Shown here: one piece after another, positions 26,324 through 35,601 of the stretch
Numbering within the stretch: the stretch's first letter is position 1
Layout: every line of letters starts with the position of its first letter
NCBI RefSeq assembly: GCF_000814325.1
Contig: NZ_JPHF01000008.1
Location: forward strand, 101,587 to 165,586
DNA length: 64,000 bases
Direction: 5' to 3'
DNA from: Flavihumibacter sp. ZG627
Lineage (GTDB): Bacteria; Bacteroidota; Bacteroidia; Chitinophagales; Chitinophagaceae
Program-made: the position numbers and the translations under genes
The notes under the pieces: generated by a model
The model's input: only the letters and a program-made list of their open reading frames with translations
Told to the model about the DNA's origin: nothing
Database searches by the model: none

Positions 26324-26521
26324 ATGATGTTCCGTTCGATCCTGGCTCTTGCTATTATCGGCTCAGTTGCCCTGAGTTCCTGCAGTCGCACCGTTATTGT
26401 TCGTAAAGGACCGCCCCACCGCAAGCATTTTTACCATATGCCTCCCGGCCATGCCAAGAAGGTTTATGGAACCAAATCGGCTAAGCCTTTTGCTCCCGGA
26501 CAAAGAAAGAAGAAGCATTAA
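26324..26521 (+). CDS. Small basic lipoprotein of unknown function
   Basis: A 65-residue protein. A lipoprotein-type signal ends at LSSC (Cys about 20). The mature part is short and rich in His, Lys, Gly and Pro, with MPPGHAKKVYG and SAKPFAPGQRKKKH. The same PPG-x-AKK and APGQ pattern is familiar from small Bacteroidota proteins that databases sometimes label quinol oxidase subunit 4, but no function is shown. The start may be the first or second ATG (26324 or 26327). Its stop codon overlaps that of the minus-strand HMA gene. Confidence 0.75.
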   Translation: MMFRSILALAIIGSVALSSCSRTVIVRKGPPHRKHFYHMPPGHAKKVYGTKSAKPFAPGQRKKKH

Positions 26522-26745
26522 TTACCCTTACCGGGCACTGCCTCAGTAAGTATATAATTGCCATAGGATTTTACCGCCTCGGCAAGCTGCTCTGTGGGGA
26601 TATGTCCCGACATGGTAACAGTTGCCTGTGGACTTTCCTTCTGAACCCTAACCGCGGTAACCCCCGGTACAGCTTCCAACGCTTTTGTAACATTACTGAT
26701 GCATCCCCCGCAGGTGATGCCGCTTACTTCATACTGGTGTGTCAT
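26518..26745 (-). CDS. Heavy-metal-associated domain protein, probable copper chaperone
   Basis: A 75-residue stand-alone HMA domain with the metal motif GITCGGC (Cys 12 and 15) at the N-terminus and a typical ferredoxin-like length. It probably carries Cu(I) to the CopA ATPase encoded two genes upstream. It is the last gene of the copA-araC-hma series, 18 bases after the regulator. Confidence 0.9.
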   Translation of the reverse strand: MTHQYEVSGITCGGCISNVTKALEAVPGVTAVRVQKESPQATVTMSGHIPTEQLAEAVKSYGNYILTEAVPGKGN

Positions 26746-26763
26746 ATATTTCGTATTTAATTT

Positions 26764-27333
26764 TTAAATAAGATCATCAAGTGATTTCCTTGGCTTCACC
26801 CGCAGTTTCCGGAAATGGCTGGGGGTTAACCCGGTTACCTTCCTGAACTGGCTGCTGAGATGCGCCACACTGCTGTATCCTAATTCATAAGATATCTCGG
26901 TAAGACTCATCTCGTCATAAACCAACATTTCTTTTGCCCGCTCTATCTTTTGCAGAATAAAAAACTGTTCCAACGTTATGCCTTCCACTTCGGAAAACAA
27001 CTTACTGAGGGAGGAATAATCACGGTTAAGTTTGGTGGTTAATATATCGGAAAGCTTCTTTTGTTCAAGTAATTCCGGATCCTTAACCGCTTCAATTATG
27101 GTTGTTTTAATAGCTTCGATAGTTCGGGATGCCTTATCATTGATCAACGCAAATCCGAAACCGGCAAGCACCTTCGAAATCAATTCCAACTGGCTGGCAT
27201 CGGGTTCGCCCTTAAGTTCCACTTCGCCGAGATCAATATCCAGCACTTCTTCCCCCAGTTTCTCAAGTTCGGTCTTCACTACATACTTGCAGCGGTTACA
27301 AACCATATTCCTGATATAAAGTTTCATCTGCAA
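26764..27333 (-). CDS. AraC-type regulator with N-terminal metal-binding CxxC domain
   Basis: A 189-residue one-component regulator. The first 75 residues look like a degenerate HMA domain: KLYIRNMVCNRCKYVV has the CxxC at 12 and 15, and VELKGEP with ELISKVLAGFGFALI continue the fold. The C-terminal half is an AraC DNA-binding domain (LTEISYELGYSSVAHLSSQF and FRKVTGLTPSHFRK). It lies between copA and the chaperone gene, which suggests that metal binding controls its DNA binding. The start could be the ATG at 27333 or 27327. Members of this type are frequent beside copA in Bacteroidota but little studied. Confidence 0.85.
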   Translation of the reverse strand: MQMKLYIRNMVCNRCKYVVKTELEKLGEEVLDIDLGEVELKGEPDASQLELISKVLAGFGFALINDKASRTIEAIKTTIIEAVKDPELLEQKKLSDILTTKLNRDYSSLSKLFSEVEGITLEQFFILQKIERAKEMLVYDEMSLTEISYELGYSSVAHLSSQFRKVTGLTPSHFRKLRVKPRKSLDDLI

Positions 27334-27345
27334 TGTTTTAGAAAA

Positions 27346-29556
27346 TTATATAAGCTTACTCCATTTCAGTCTTAGACTATTGACCACCACACTAACAGAA
27401 CTGAGTGCCATGGCAGCCCCTGCTATCATAGGATTCAGGAGGAAGCCATTAACGGGATAGAGCAGTCCGGCAGCAACCGGTATTCCTATCAGGTTATAGA
27501 TGAAAGCCCAGAACAGATTCTGGCGTATAGCCATCACCGTTTTTCCTGAAAGCTTCAGGGCTTTCGGGATCTGCAGCAGGTCGGAAGATATCAGTGTCAT
27601 TTTAGCAACATCCATCGCGATATCAGATCCCTTTCCCATGGCGATACCAAGATCTGCCTGCGCCAGTGCCTGTGAATCATTGATCCCATCTCCTACCATG
27701 GCTACCACTTTACCTTCCATCTGCAATTTGGCAACAAATGCCTGTTTATCATCGGGCAGGGCTTCTGAGCGGAATGATTGGATCCCCACTTCGCGGGCTG
27801 CTGCTGCTGCCGTATGCGCATTATCACCGGTGAACATATGCACTTCAATACCCATGTTCTGCAATGCGCTCACCGCTTCCGCTGATGTTGCCTTTACTTT
27901 ATCAGCGATCGTAAGAATTGCCAGTATCTTATTCTCTTCACCGAAATAGATCACTGTATGGGCAGCTTTTCTACCCTTCTCCGCCTGCTCATCGAGCATT
28001 TCACTTATAGCAGCCTTTTTAATTTGCGCCAACTTGTTATTCCCCACCCAGTATTCTTTTCCGGCAGATCTTCCTTCCACACCCATACCGGTAATACTAT
28101 GAAAATCCTGGATATCAACCACCTCATCACATTTAGCTGAAAGTGCTTTCACCACAGCCTCTGCCAGCGGATGTTCTGATCGCTTCTCGAGCTGGTATAA
28201 GATAGGCAAAACCCGCTTCTCCTCCACACCCTTCTCCCAGCTTATTGCCATCAACTCCGGGCGGCCCTCAGTAATGGTTCCGGTTTTATCAAGCACCAGG
28301 GCATTTACTTTACGGGCCCTCTCCAGGCTATCGGCATCGCGGATAAGGATACCGTTTTCAGCACCCTTTCCCATGCCAACCATGATGGCGGTAGGAGTGG
28401 CTAACCCTAACGCACAGGGACAAGCGATAACCAGCACAGTCACCATTGCCATCAGTCCGTGAGTAAGCGCATTTTCACCCCCCAGCATCAGCCAGGCCAC
28501 CAGCGTGAGCAAGGCTATTCCAATAACTACCGGAACAAAAATGCCGGCGATCTTATCTACCAATTTCTGTACCGGTGCCTTAGAGCCCTGTGCTTCCTGC
28601 ACCATCCGGATGATACCGGCCAGCATTGTTCCGGCACCAACTTTCTGGGCACGGAAACGGAAACTTCCTTTCTGGTTGATGGTTCCTGCAAATACTGCAA
28701 CCCCTTTTTCTTTATGCACCGGAACAGGCTCACCGGTAATCATTGATTCGTCAACATAGGAAGATCCACTCTCCACAATACCATCCACCGCAATCTTCTC
28801 TCCACTCCTTACAAGCACCAGGTCGTTCACCTGCACAGAAGAAATCGGAATTTCCTTTTCCACCCCATCCTGCAAAACCCAAACAGTTTTAGGCTGCAGG
28901 GCCATGAGCTTTTTAATGGCGGAAGATGTATTGCCTTTTGCCCTTTCTTCCAGCAGCTTACCCAGCATAATGAAAACGATCACTACCGCCGCTGCTTCAA
29001 AATAAACATGGGGATGCAGTGCGCGCTGGTGCCAGAATTCAGGAATAAGCGTATTGAAAACACTGAAGCCATAAGCCACCCCTGTACTCAATGCAACAAG
29101 GGTATCCATATTGGCTTTGCCAAACTTTGCCTGCTTCCAGGCATTCCTGAAAAAAGAAGCACCATAATAAAAAAGCACGGGGGTACTAAGCACCCACATG
29201 ATATAATTGGCATAGGGCATATCCATAAAGAACATCCCGATTATGAAAACAGGTGTTGTTAGGATAGCAGCCCTCGTTGTACGCCTTTTAAGATCCTGGT
29301 AATGACTGGCAAGGGCTGCCTCCTGCTTTTCGCTAACATTGTCGGTATCAATGATGAGATCATATCCGATGGATTGCACCACCTGCTGCATCCGGGTGGT
29401 GTTGATAAGGGCGGGATCGTATTCAACCTGCAGCTGCTGCGCCGCGAAATTAACTGTAGCAGCGCCTACTCCACCCTGTGCAGCCACCATGCTTTCCACA
29501 CTGATGGCACAGGATGCGCAGCTCATGCCGGTTACATGTAGGTTAATCTTTTTCAT
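27346..29556 (-). CDS. copA: Copper-translocating P-type ATPase CopA
   Basis: Cu(I) export ATPase of 736 residues with one HMA domain (GMSCASC, Cys near 11 and 14). Eight membrane helices are expected; the ion site CPC lies near 379. DKTGTITEG near 423 carries the phosphorylated Asp. HP occurs in [10 protein letters not shown], and the hinge GDGIND lies near 620. The start chosen is [10 protein letters not shown] at 29556; an upstream in-frame start would add six residues. It is followed 12 bases later by the AraC regulator and preceded by a PepSY gene. Function is to keep copper out of the cytoplasm. Confidence 0.95.
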   Translation of the reverse strand: MKKINLHVTGMSCASCAISVESMVAAQGGVGAATVNFAAQQLQVEYDPALINTTRMQQVVQSIGYDLIIDTDNVSEKQEAALASHYQDLKRRTTRAAILTTPVFIIGMFFMDMPYANYIMWVLSTPVLFYYGASFFRNAWKQAKFGKANMDTLVALSTGVAYGFSVFNTLIPEFWHQRALHPHVYFEAAAVVIVFIMLGKLLEERAKGNTSSAIKKLMALQPKTVWVLQDGVEKEIPISSVQVNDLVLVRSGEKIAVDGIVESGSSYVDESMITGEPVPVHKEKGVAVFAGTINQKGSFRFRAQKVGAGTMLAGIIRMVQEAQGSKAPVQKLVDKIAGIFVPVVIGIALLTLVAWLMLGGENALTHGLMAMVTVLVIACPCALGLATPTAIMVGMGKGAENGILIRDADSLERARKVNALVLDKTGTITEGRPELMAISWEKGVEEKRVLPILYQLEKRSEHPLAEAVVKALSAKCDEVVDIQDFHSITGMGVEGRSAGKEYWVGNNKLAQIKKAAISEMLDEQAEKGRKAAHTVIYFGEENKILAILTIADKVKATSAEAVSALQNMGIEVHMFTGDNAHTAAAAAREVGIQSFRSEALPDDKQAFVAKLQMEGKVVAMVGDGINDSQALAQADLGIAMGKGSDIAMDVAKMTLISSDLLQIPKALKLSGKTVMAIRQNLFWAFIYNLIGIPVAAGLLYPVNGFLLNPMIAGAAMALSSVSVVVNSLRLKWSKLI

Positions 29557-29619
29557 GACCCAAAGTTCCCTCAAAAAGAGCCCGCGGTCATTACAGTATA
29601 TGGGATGATTGTTACATAA

Positions 29620-30171
29620 TTAGGAACTATGCCGCATCCGCCGCGGACCATACCAGAGCCAGAAACCGGTGAGGGAAAACGTTAATAATGCAAGTCCCGT
29701 GATAGTAGTATAGATCAGTTTGAAAGCACCCGATTTTAATCCCAGCAATTCATCTACAATACTGCCATCATGGAGATGTTCAATAAAGTCGGCCCTGCGC
29801 TTTTCTTCCAGCAGCACCTGTCCCGTTGCCATATCGAGTTGCAGCGCATCATAACTGTCTTTGAAGAGAACTTTTGCAATGCCCTTATCGGGCCTTATAT
29901 CAAGGCGATCAATGTTGGCTTCAATATGACCTTTATTGATGCGATGTGTAACCGCGAGCCGCTGCAGGCTATCGAGCGATAACCAACTGGCAGCATTCAT
30001 CTGGCTTCCGGTGCTGGTGGCGGCAAGCAGGTAACCGCCCGAATTCTTTTTCCACCCCAACAACACACTCGTAATTCCAATCACAATAAAAAACAGGAAA
30101 AGCGCGATGCCTGTCCACCGATGAATTCTGCGGGTTTGCCGCAACAGTCTTGCCTGTGTTGACCTGCTCAT
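29620..30171 (-). CDS. PepSY-associated membrane protein
   Basis: A 183-residue membrane protein with a TM helix near residues 19-40 (WTGIALFLFFIVIGITSVLLGW). A periplasmic middle region follows, with the PepSY-like LQLDMATGQVLLEE, then FIEHLHDGSI, and a second TM helix near the C-terminus (LIYTTITGLALLTFSLTGFWLW). Such proteins are often tied to iron or copper reduction and uptake. It lies upstream of copA, 63 bases apart, on the same strand. The TATCTTTG box four bases before its ATG gives it a leaderless promoter. Confidence 0.8.
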   Translation of the reverse strand: MSRSTQARLLRQTRRIHRWTGIALFLFFIVIGITSVLLGWKKNSGGYLLAATSTGSQMNAASWLSLDSLQRLAVTHRINKGHIEANIDRLDIRPDKGIAKVLFKDSYDALQLDMATGQVLLEEKRRADFIEHLHDGSIVDELLGLKSGAFKLIYTTITGLALLTFSLTGFWLWYGPRRMRHSS

Positions 30172-30175
30172 TCAT

Positions 30176-30183
30176 CAAAGATA
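30176..30183 (-). promoter_or_regulatory. -7 promoter box TATCTTTG of the PepSY gene
   Basis: On the minus strand TATCTTTG ends four bases before the ATG at 30171, an exact TAnnTTTG match with leaderless geometry. Confidence 0.55.
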
Positions 30184-30208
30184 CTGGCATCGCGCATTAA
30201 CCGCGTAA

Positions 30209-32767
30209 TTACATCTCTACTCCCTGCATGGCATCACCTTTCATATTCTTCTTCTTGAAAAGTGTGGCATCGATCTTACCAAAACGATAGCCAAAAGTGA
30301 GGCGGATCATCTGTGGATCTCTCAACCTTAAATACTGCTGACTAAAAAATTCATTATATGAATACTGCTTCATTTTCCTTGTTCCGAAAATATCATTGAA
30401 GCTCAGTGTTGCAGAAGCTGCATTGTTCTTCAGGAATGATTTCTTTATGGCGATATCTATTCCGTAGTTGGCACTGATATATCCTTGTGAAGCACTCTGG
30501 CTCTGCATCATGGGCGGACCGAAACCGCTGTTCTGGTTGATAGGCAGGTTGGTTTTTGATTGATAGGTAGCACTTAACTGTATGCTCGTTGACTTTGGAA
30601 GTTTGAAGGTGTTATTCCATTTTCCAAACAGGCTCCACATTGCATCCTGGTCTGCACCCTGAACCTCGTCGGTATTGATCTTACTATTGTACAGATTCAG
30701 GTTTGTTGTCATATCCCACCACTTTGAAAGCGGATTAACTGCCGTGAATTCCATACCGTAACTGCGACTATTATTTGCATTGATAAAACTGTTGATCAGT
30801 ACCTCTTTGCCAAGTACTTCATCATACTGCAGATCCTGGTAGCGTGTGATCAGGTTGTTGGTGTACTTATAATAAGTTGATGCCAGCAAGCTGTGGTTTC
30901 CGGTAAATGTTTTTGTCCATGACATCTCCAGGCTCTGTGTAAATTCAGGAACAAGGGCACTATTACCCCGGGTGATATTCAGGGGATCAGAATAATCGGT
31001 GAAAGGAATCAACTGGAAAAAATTCGGGCGGTTGATCCTGCGGGTATAACTCAACTGCAACTGCTGATCGTCATTAAGTTTCTGGCTGAGTGAAAGGGAT
31101 GGGAACAAACTGATGGGGTATTTATTGCTGAAAGTTGCACCACTCTTTACCAGTTCACCCTCATAGGAAGAACTCTCACCACGAAGTCCGAACTGGTAAC
31201 CGAAATTCTTAATGGTATTGGATACAGAAATATAAGCAGCATACACGTTATCGGTATTCTTATAATGGCTGGTAGCATCCGGGGCAAGAACAAATTCATT
31301 GGCAGCCACATCGAGTAAATAGTTATCGATATTGTTTTCTGTTTTACGAAGCTGCGCACGCAAACCGGTTTCTATCTTTGCCTTTCCCTTCAATGGCCTA
31401 ACATAATCAGTTTGCAGGGTGATAAAATTCATGTTGCCTTCACTGAGCATTTTCTGCTCCTGGAAATCAGCAACGGCCCCACCTTTTGCCGTAAAGTTGT
31501 CAGTATGGAAAAGTGAATTACCATTGTTCTTACCACCGAAATAATTGATATCGGCAGTCCACTCTTCACCATCGCGGGGGAAGAGTTGTTTTATGCCCAG
31601 TTGAAGTCCGGTGCCATTAAAAGTTCTTCCGCTTGCTGTACTTCTTTCGGAGTAGCTATTGGTGGTGCCGGAAGAATACAATGAGTCGGTGCTTGTACTG
31701 ATCATTTCTGTGGGATTGAATTCGCCACGCACCTTTACTGCACCAAGAGAGATAGTGGTTCTGTTGGTAGCGAAATAATCGAAGCCCAGCCGGCCAAACA
31801 TAAAAGCGCCATCATTACGACCACTGTTATCCTGGAATATATTGGTAACAGGTGTTTCAGCAAAATTGAAGCGATCAGTAGACCCGGTACTTCTGCCTTT
31901 ATTCTGGTTGTACATCGCATTGGCACTGAAGTTGAACTTCTGCTGGCGCAAACTAAGATCACCACCCGCGGTGATGGCACCATACTTATTGATTCCCGTT
32001 TGCAGGTTACCGTTATAGCCGGTCTTTTTATTCTTCTTGAGAACAATATTCAATATACCAGCATTACCCCCGGAGGCATCATATTTTGCAGATGGATTAG
32101 AGATCACTTCAACTGATTCAATAGAGTTGGCAGGTATCTGGTCGAGTGTTAGCGTTGTAGGCCGGCCATCGAGGAAAATAGTTGGCTGTGCATTACGCAT
32201 GGTAACATTACCATCGATATCTACCTGTACGGATGGAACATTCTTCATGATATCAAGCGCTGTTCCGCCTGCACTTACCAGGTCTTTCTCCACGCTGAAG
32301 ATCTTCTTCTCGCCATCCATTCTTATCAGTGGTTTGGCAGCAGTAACGGTAACGCCGGAAAGCTCCTGCGCCTGGCGATCCAGTTTAATATTACCGAGGT
32401 CTTTCATTATTCCCCCCATTCCGAAGCTTATGGATTGTTCCTGTTCAGCAAAGCCGAGGGCAGATATCTTCAACTTGAGTGAACCAGCCATAGGCAGGTC
32501 AGCAAAACTGAAATCGCCGTTTGCTTTAGTGGCAAGGCCTGCAACAAGGATATCCTTTGGTTTTCCGGATGCAGAATCTTTCTTGCTTTGCAGCAATACA
32601 ACCGATACATCTGCGAGGGGCTTACCATCGCTGTCGGTGATCTTTCCATACACTGTTCCGGTCATGGCGCCGGGCATGCCAGCACCGGGAGCGCGACCGG
32701 CAGGTGGTTGCGCAAAAGCGCTAACCGAAAGGATGGAAATGCAGATAAGGAATAATAGCTGTCTCAT
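30209..32767 (-). CDS. Outer-membrane beta-barrel receptor, TonB-dependent type
   Basis: Outer-membrane protein of 852 residues. The signal MRQLLFLICISILSVSAFA is cleaved before QPP. A Gly/Pro/Ala-rich linker precedes a CarboxypepD_reg-like domain (GTVYGKITDSDGKPLADVSV), then a plug-like segment with MRNAQPTIFLDGRPTTL and YDASGGNAGILNIVLKK, and then a large barrel. The barrel resembles the OMP_b-brl_3 group. An in-frame GTG start at 32833 is ignored because the signal peptide begins at 32767. It is downstream of the LytS/LytR genes and upstream of PepSY-copA. The transported ligand is unknown; metal is possible from context. Confidence 0.85.
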   Translation of the reverse strand: MRQLLFLICISILSVSAFAQPPAGRAPGAGMPGAMTGTVYGKITDSDGKPLADVSVVLLQSKKDSASGKPKDILVAGLATKANGDFSFADLPMAGSLKLKISALGFAEQEQSISFGMGGIMKDLGNIKLDRQAQELSGVTVTAAKPLIRMDGEKKIFSVEKDLVSAGGTALDIMKNVPSVQVDIDGNVTMRNAQPTIFLDGRPTTLTLDQIPANSIESVEVISNPSAKYDASGGNAGILNIVLKKNKKTGYNGNLQTGINKYGAITAGGDLSLRQQKFNFSANAMYNQNKGRSTGSTDRFNFAETPVTNIFQDNSGRNDGAFMFGRLGFDYFATNRTTISLGAVKVRGEFNPTEMISTSTDSLYSSGTTNSYSERSTASGRTFNGTGLQLGIKQLFPRDGEEWTADINYFGGKNNGNSLFHTDNFTAKGGAVADFQEQKMLSEGNMNFITLQTDYVRPLKGKAKIETGLRAQLRKTENNIDNYLLDVAANEFVLAPDATSHYKNTDNVYAAYISVSNTIKNFGYQFGLRGESSSYEGELVKSGATFSNKYPISLFPSLSLSQKLNDDQQLQLSYTRRINRPNFFQLIPFTDYSDPLNITRGNSALVPEFTQSLEMSWTKTFTGNHSLLASTYYKYTNNLITRYQDLQYDEVLGKEVLINSFINANNSRSYGMEFTAVNPLSKWWDMTTNLNLYNSKINTDEVQGADQDAMWSLFGKWNNTFKLPKSTSIQLSATYQSKTNLPINQNSGFGPPMMQSQSASQGYISANYGIDIAIKKSFLKNNAASATLSFNDIFGTRKMKQYSYNEFFSQQYLRLRDPQMIRLTFGYRFGKIDATLFKKKNMKGDAMQGVEM

Positions 32768-32832
32768 TACTTGATAATTATGACACAAAACTATACAGGT
32801 AAGAGGCGTGGCGGGGAGAAATGAGACGATCA

Positions 32833-32852
32833 CCCAAAATGATGCGACCTAA
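32833..32852 (-). promoter_or_regulatory. Candidate LytTR-regulator site upstream of the receptor gene
   Basis: A 20-base element CCCAAAATnnTGnGACnnAA (written on the plus strand), 66-85 bases upstream of the receptor ATG. A copy with 15 of 20 identical positions lies 62-81 bases upstream of the sensor kinase gene at 34701-34720, in the same orientation. Confidence 0.45.
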
Positions 32853-32870
32853 CCTTCTTTCAGGGAAAGC

Positions 32871-33602
32871 TTAAGCTGATTTACCCGTGATCTGGGCGAT
32901 GGTTTCGCGGTAGTTCTCTCCTACCGGCACTTCCATGGTGCCGATGAAGAGACTGTTTTTGCGGATGGCAGTCACCTGGTCTTTAGCAATAATGAATGAC
33001 TTATGCACCCTTATGAATTTATCGGCGGGAAGTGTTTCTTCCAGTTGCTTCATGCTCATACGGGTAACTACCGGCTTGGAAGAACTCTTGAGATTGATCT
33101 TCGCATAATCTTTTAGTGATTCGATCCAGAGTATATCGGAGAAAGTGATCTTAAGGAGACTATAATCAACATTTACAAAGAAATAGCCGGGTGCGGATGT
33201 TGCAGAACTTATTGGTGAGGCCGGCGTAAGATTTTTATTATTCCTGAGTTCGAAGAGTTCTCTCGCCTTATGGCAGGCTTTGATGAAACGGTCGAGGGGT
33301 ACCGGCTTCACGAGGTAATCCACCACATCGAGATTATATCCCTCCAGTGCATATTTTTCATAGGCAGTGATCAGGATGAATAATGGCTTTACCGCAAGGC
33401 TCTGGATAAACTGGAGTCCGGTTAATCCCGGCATCTGTATATCAAGAAAAATCAGGTCAACCGATTCTTTCTCCAGCACTTTCATGGCTTCCAGCGGATG
33501 CTCGCAGGAGGCTACCAGCTCAAGGAAGGGAACCTTGCTGATATTATCCTCCAGCAGCTCAAGTGCCAGTGGTTCATCGTCTATAGCCATGCATCTCAGC
33601 AT
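32871..33602 (-). CDS. LytTR family response regulator
   Basis: Response regulator of 243 residues. The receiver domain has the acidic pair in MAIDDEP, the phosphorylated Asp in DLIFLDIQMPG near 54, and the Lys in YLVKPVPLDRF. The C-terminal LytTR domain has ILWIESLKDYAKINL, FIRVHKSFIIA, and VPVGENYRETI. It partners with the LytS-type kinase; its ATG overlaps the kinase TGA by one base. The target may include the receptor gene directly downstream. Confidence 0.95.
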   Translation of the reverse strand: MLRCMAIDDEPLALELLEDNISKVPFLELVASCEHPLEAMKVLEKESVDLIFLDIQMPGLTGLQFIQSLAVKPLFILITAYEKYALEGYNLDVVDYLVKPVPLDRFIKACHKARELFELRNNKNLTPASPISSATSAPGYFFVNVDYSLLKITFSDILWIESLKDYAKINLKSSSKPVVTRMSMKQLEETLPADKFIRVHKSFIIAKDQVTAIRKNSLFIGTMEVPVGENYRETIAQITGKSA

Positions 33603-34639
33603 CAGTGAAGTTTAAGGGAGAGGTGAATGATGAATTGGTCGTTCTGCTTCTCCACATTCAATGTATGATCTTTTCCGTAAAGCAGGTTAAGTCGGCGTTT
33701 CACATTGGTAAGGCCAATACCCGAGGTCTTGTCTTTAACTTCGGCGGCATCTTCGCGAAACTTATTGCTCACAATAAAGCTGAGTTCATGGTTGCGGGCC
33801 TTCAGCACAATATTGATAGCAGCATTTTCCACCATTCCCGTTCCATGCTTGAAAGCGTTCTCCACAAAGGGTATCAGCAGCATGGGTTCAATTTCATAAC
33901 TGCGGTCTACATCACTGAAGTCGGCATTGATGATTACATTTTTACTAACCCGCTGACGCTGGAGATCTATATAACTCCCGAGGTAATCGATCTCTTTATC
34001 GAGAGAAACTTTTTCGCCATCAATATCATAGAGCATGTAGCGCATGAGGGAGGAGAGCTTTATCAGCGAGGGCTCGAGCAGGTCTGATTTCTTTCTCGCC
34101 AATGCCACCATATTGTTCAGCACATTGAACATGAAATGCGGACTCACCTGCGATCGCAACAGGGTAAGTTCTGTTTTGAGATTCTCATTGATCTTCTCAT
34201 CATCCAGTCGCTCTGCCCTGATCCTGTCAATCCCCATTCTGATAGCCGTGCTCGTGGCTATCATGAAAACATAAATAAAGAATGTAAAGAGAATATGGAT
34301 GCGGAAATTGAAATGGTGGCCTTTGAGGAAAATCTGGTTATTCATCCATCCGATGCCGAGGTACAGGAGGAAAAGCGCGGCAAGAGCTATTGCAAACTGT
34401 CCGAATTTCTGACGGTAAAGCAATTTCGGGATCAGTACCAGCGCATTGAGGTAGAACAATCCCACCCAGAACAGGTTGTTGATAATATAAAAAATGGTTC
34501 CACCGGGAGTACTATTCTTTTCCGGGGGCCTGTCACCCATGGCTGGACGGAGCAGGAAAGGCAGGGAGAAAAGCACTACCCATGCCAGTATCTGCAACGA
34601 TACCAGGATCCATTTGCGGCCAAAGGGTTTCCTTAACAT
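33602..34639 (-). CDS. LytS-type sensor histidine kinase
   Basis: Sensor kinase of 345 residues of the His_kinase (LytS) group. About four hydrophobic segments lie in the first 150 residues. The phosphoacceptor His is in SQVSPHFMFNVLNNM, and the ATP domain has ENAFKHGTGMVENA and GIGLTNVKRRL. No separate sensor domain is seen, so the signal is probably membrane-associated. It is the first gene of the kinase-regulator pair, overlapping it by one base. Confidence 0.94.
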   Translation of the reverse strand: MLRKPFGRKWILVSLQILAWVVLFSLPFLLRPAMGDRPPEKNSTPGGTIFYIINNLFWVGLFYLNALVLIPKLLYRQKFGQFAIALAALFLLYLGIGWMNNQIFLKGHHFNFRIHILFTFFIYVFMIATSTAIRMGIDRIRAERLDDEKINENLKTELTLLRSQVSPHFMFNVLNNMVALARKKSDLLEPSLIKLSSLMRYMLYDIDGEKVSLDKEIDYLGSYIDLQRQRVSKNVIINADFSDVDRSYEIEPMLLIPFVENAFKHGTGMVENAAINIVLKARNHELSFIVSNKFREDAAEVKDKTSGIGLTNVKRRLNLLYGKDHTLNVEKQNDQFIIHLSLKLH

Positions 34640-34700
34640 GCAAGAAAATTAGGCCATTTGCCTTTAATGGAGAGCCTGGGGCGATAAAATGCGGCAAACC

Positions 34701-34720
34701 CCCAAAATCCTGAGACGAAA
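34701..34720 (-). promoter_or_regulatory. Second copy of the candidate LytTR-regulator site
   Basis: CCCAAAATnnTGnGACnnAA, 62-81 bases upstream of the kinase ATG. It matches the element upstream of the receptor gene (32833-32852) in 15 of 20 bases and in orientation. It would allow autoregulation. Confidence 0.45.
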
Positions 34721-34731
34721 GGAAAGCATTC

Positions 34732-35568
34732 TCAGGATGGTTTCACCAGTTCGATGCCGTGTTCTTTGATATTGATAAGTCGCTGGCGGAAAAGTGTACC
34801 TACCGCCATCTTGAATGTTTTTTTGCTCATGGAAAAGAAGGAATAGATATCGTCGGGGTCCGATTTATCATGGTAAGGCAGGAAGCCGCCATTGGCTTCC
34901 AGCAGGCTGAGCACCTTGCCAGCTTCTCCGCCAACCCTTGCATAGCCAGGCTCACCGAGGGCAACGTCGATCTTATTTTCTTCGCGGATGGTTTTGATAT
35001 ATCCCTTCATCCGAAGCCCCACATGTATATCGCGGTAGATATCACTGAAATGCAGCACCCCTGTGTGCAGCCCATTGATAATAACCACATAGCCAATATC
35101 GGTGCGGCGATAAACGATGAGGTCTACCAGGTCTTTTTCTTTAACGGTAAGCGTATCGTTACTGAGGAATGATTCTATTTTTTCGGTGGCGGCAACGCGG
35201 CCGGTTTGTTCATCGATATAGATCTTAACGATGTAGATGCCGCCCACGCGCATCTGCATGAGCTGTTTGGTACGGGGAACGAAAATATCTTTCATGAGTC
35301 CCCAGTCGAGGAATGCACCCTGGTTGGTTACTGAAACAACTTTAAGCGGAACGATATCCCCCACAACACCAAAAGGCTTCTGGGTGGTGGCGATGATGCG
35401 GTCTTCGGAATCATGATAAACAAAAACGGTAAGCTCATCACCCGGTTTGATGCCGGGGGGAACAAATCTTTTTGGCAACAGGATGCCTTCATTACCATCA
35501 TCCAGGAAAACCCCGAAATCAACTGCCCTTAATACTTTTAGCGTATTGTACTGACCAACCTTTACCAT
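34732..35568 (-). CDS. S1-like RNA-binding protein, CvfB family
   Basis: A 278-residue protein of the CvfB/YitL family. Successive S1-type OB folds have DFGVFLDDGNEGILLPKRF, NQGAFLDWGLMKDIFVPR and INGLHTGVLHFSDI. The C-terminal winged helix (FFSMSKKTFKMAVGTLFRQRLI) is typical. S. aureus CvfB binds RNA and affects virulence factor expression. It is a single gene on this strand, with DUF389 upstream. Confidence 0.88.
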   Translation of the reverse strand: MVKVGQYNTLKVLRAVDFGVFLDDGNEGILLPKRFVPPGIKPGDELTVFVYHDSEDRIIATTQKPFGVVGDIVPLKVVSVTNQGAFLDWGLMKDIFVPRTKQLMQMRVGGIYIVKIYIDEQTGRVAATEKIESFLSNDTLTVKEKDLVDLIVYRRTDIGYVVIINGLHTGVLHFSDIYRDIHVGLRMKGYIKTIREENKIDVALGEPGYARVGGEAGKVLSLLEANGGFLPYHDKSDPDDIYSFFSMSKKTFKMAVGTLFRQRLINIKEHGIELVKPS

Positions 35569-35601
35569 AATGAATTTTATTCTTTGGAAGGGTCAAAGGT
35601 A

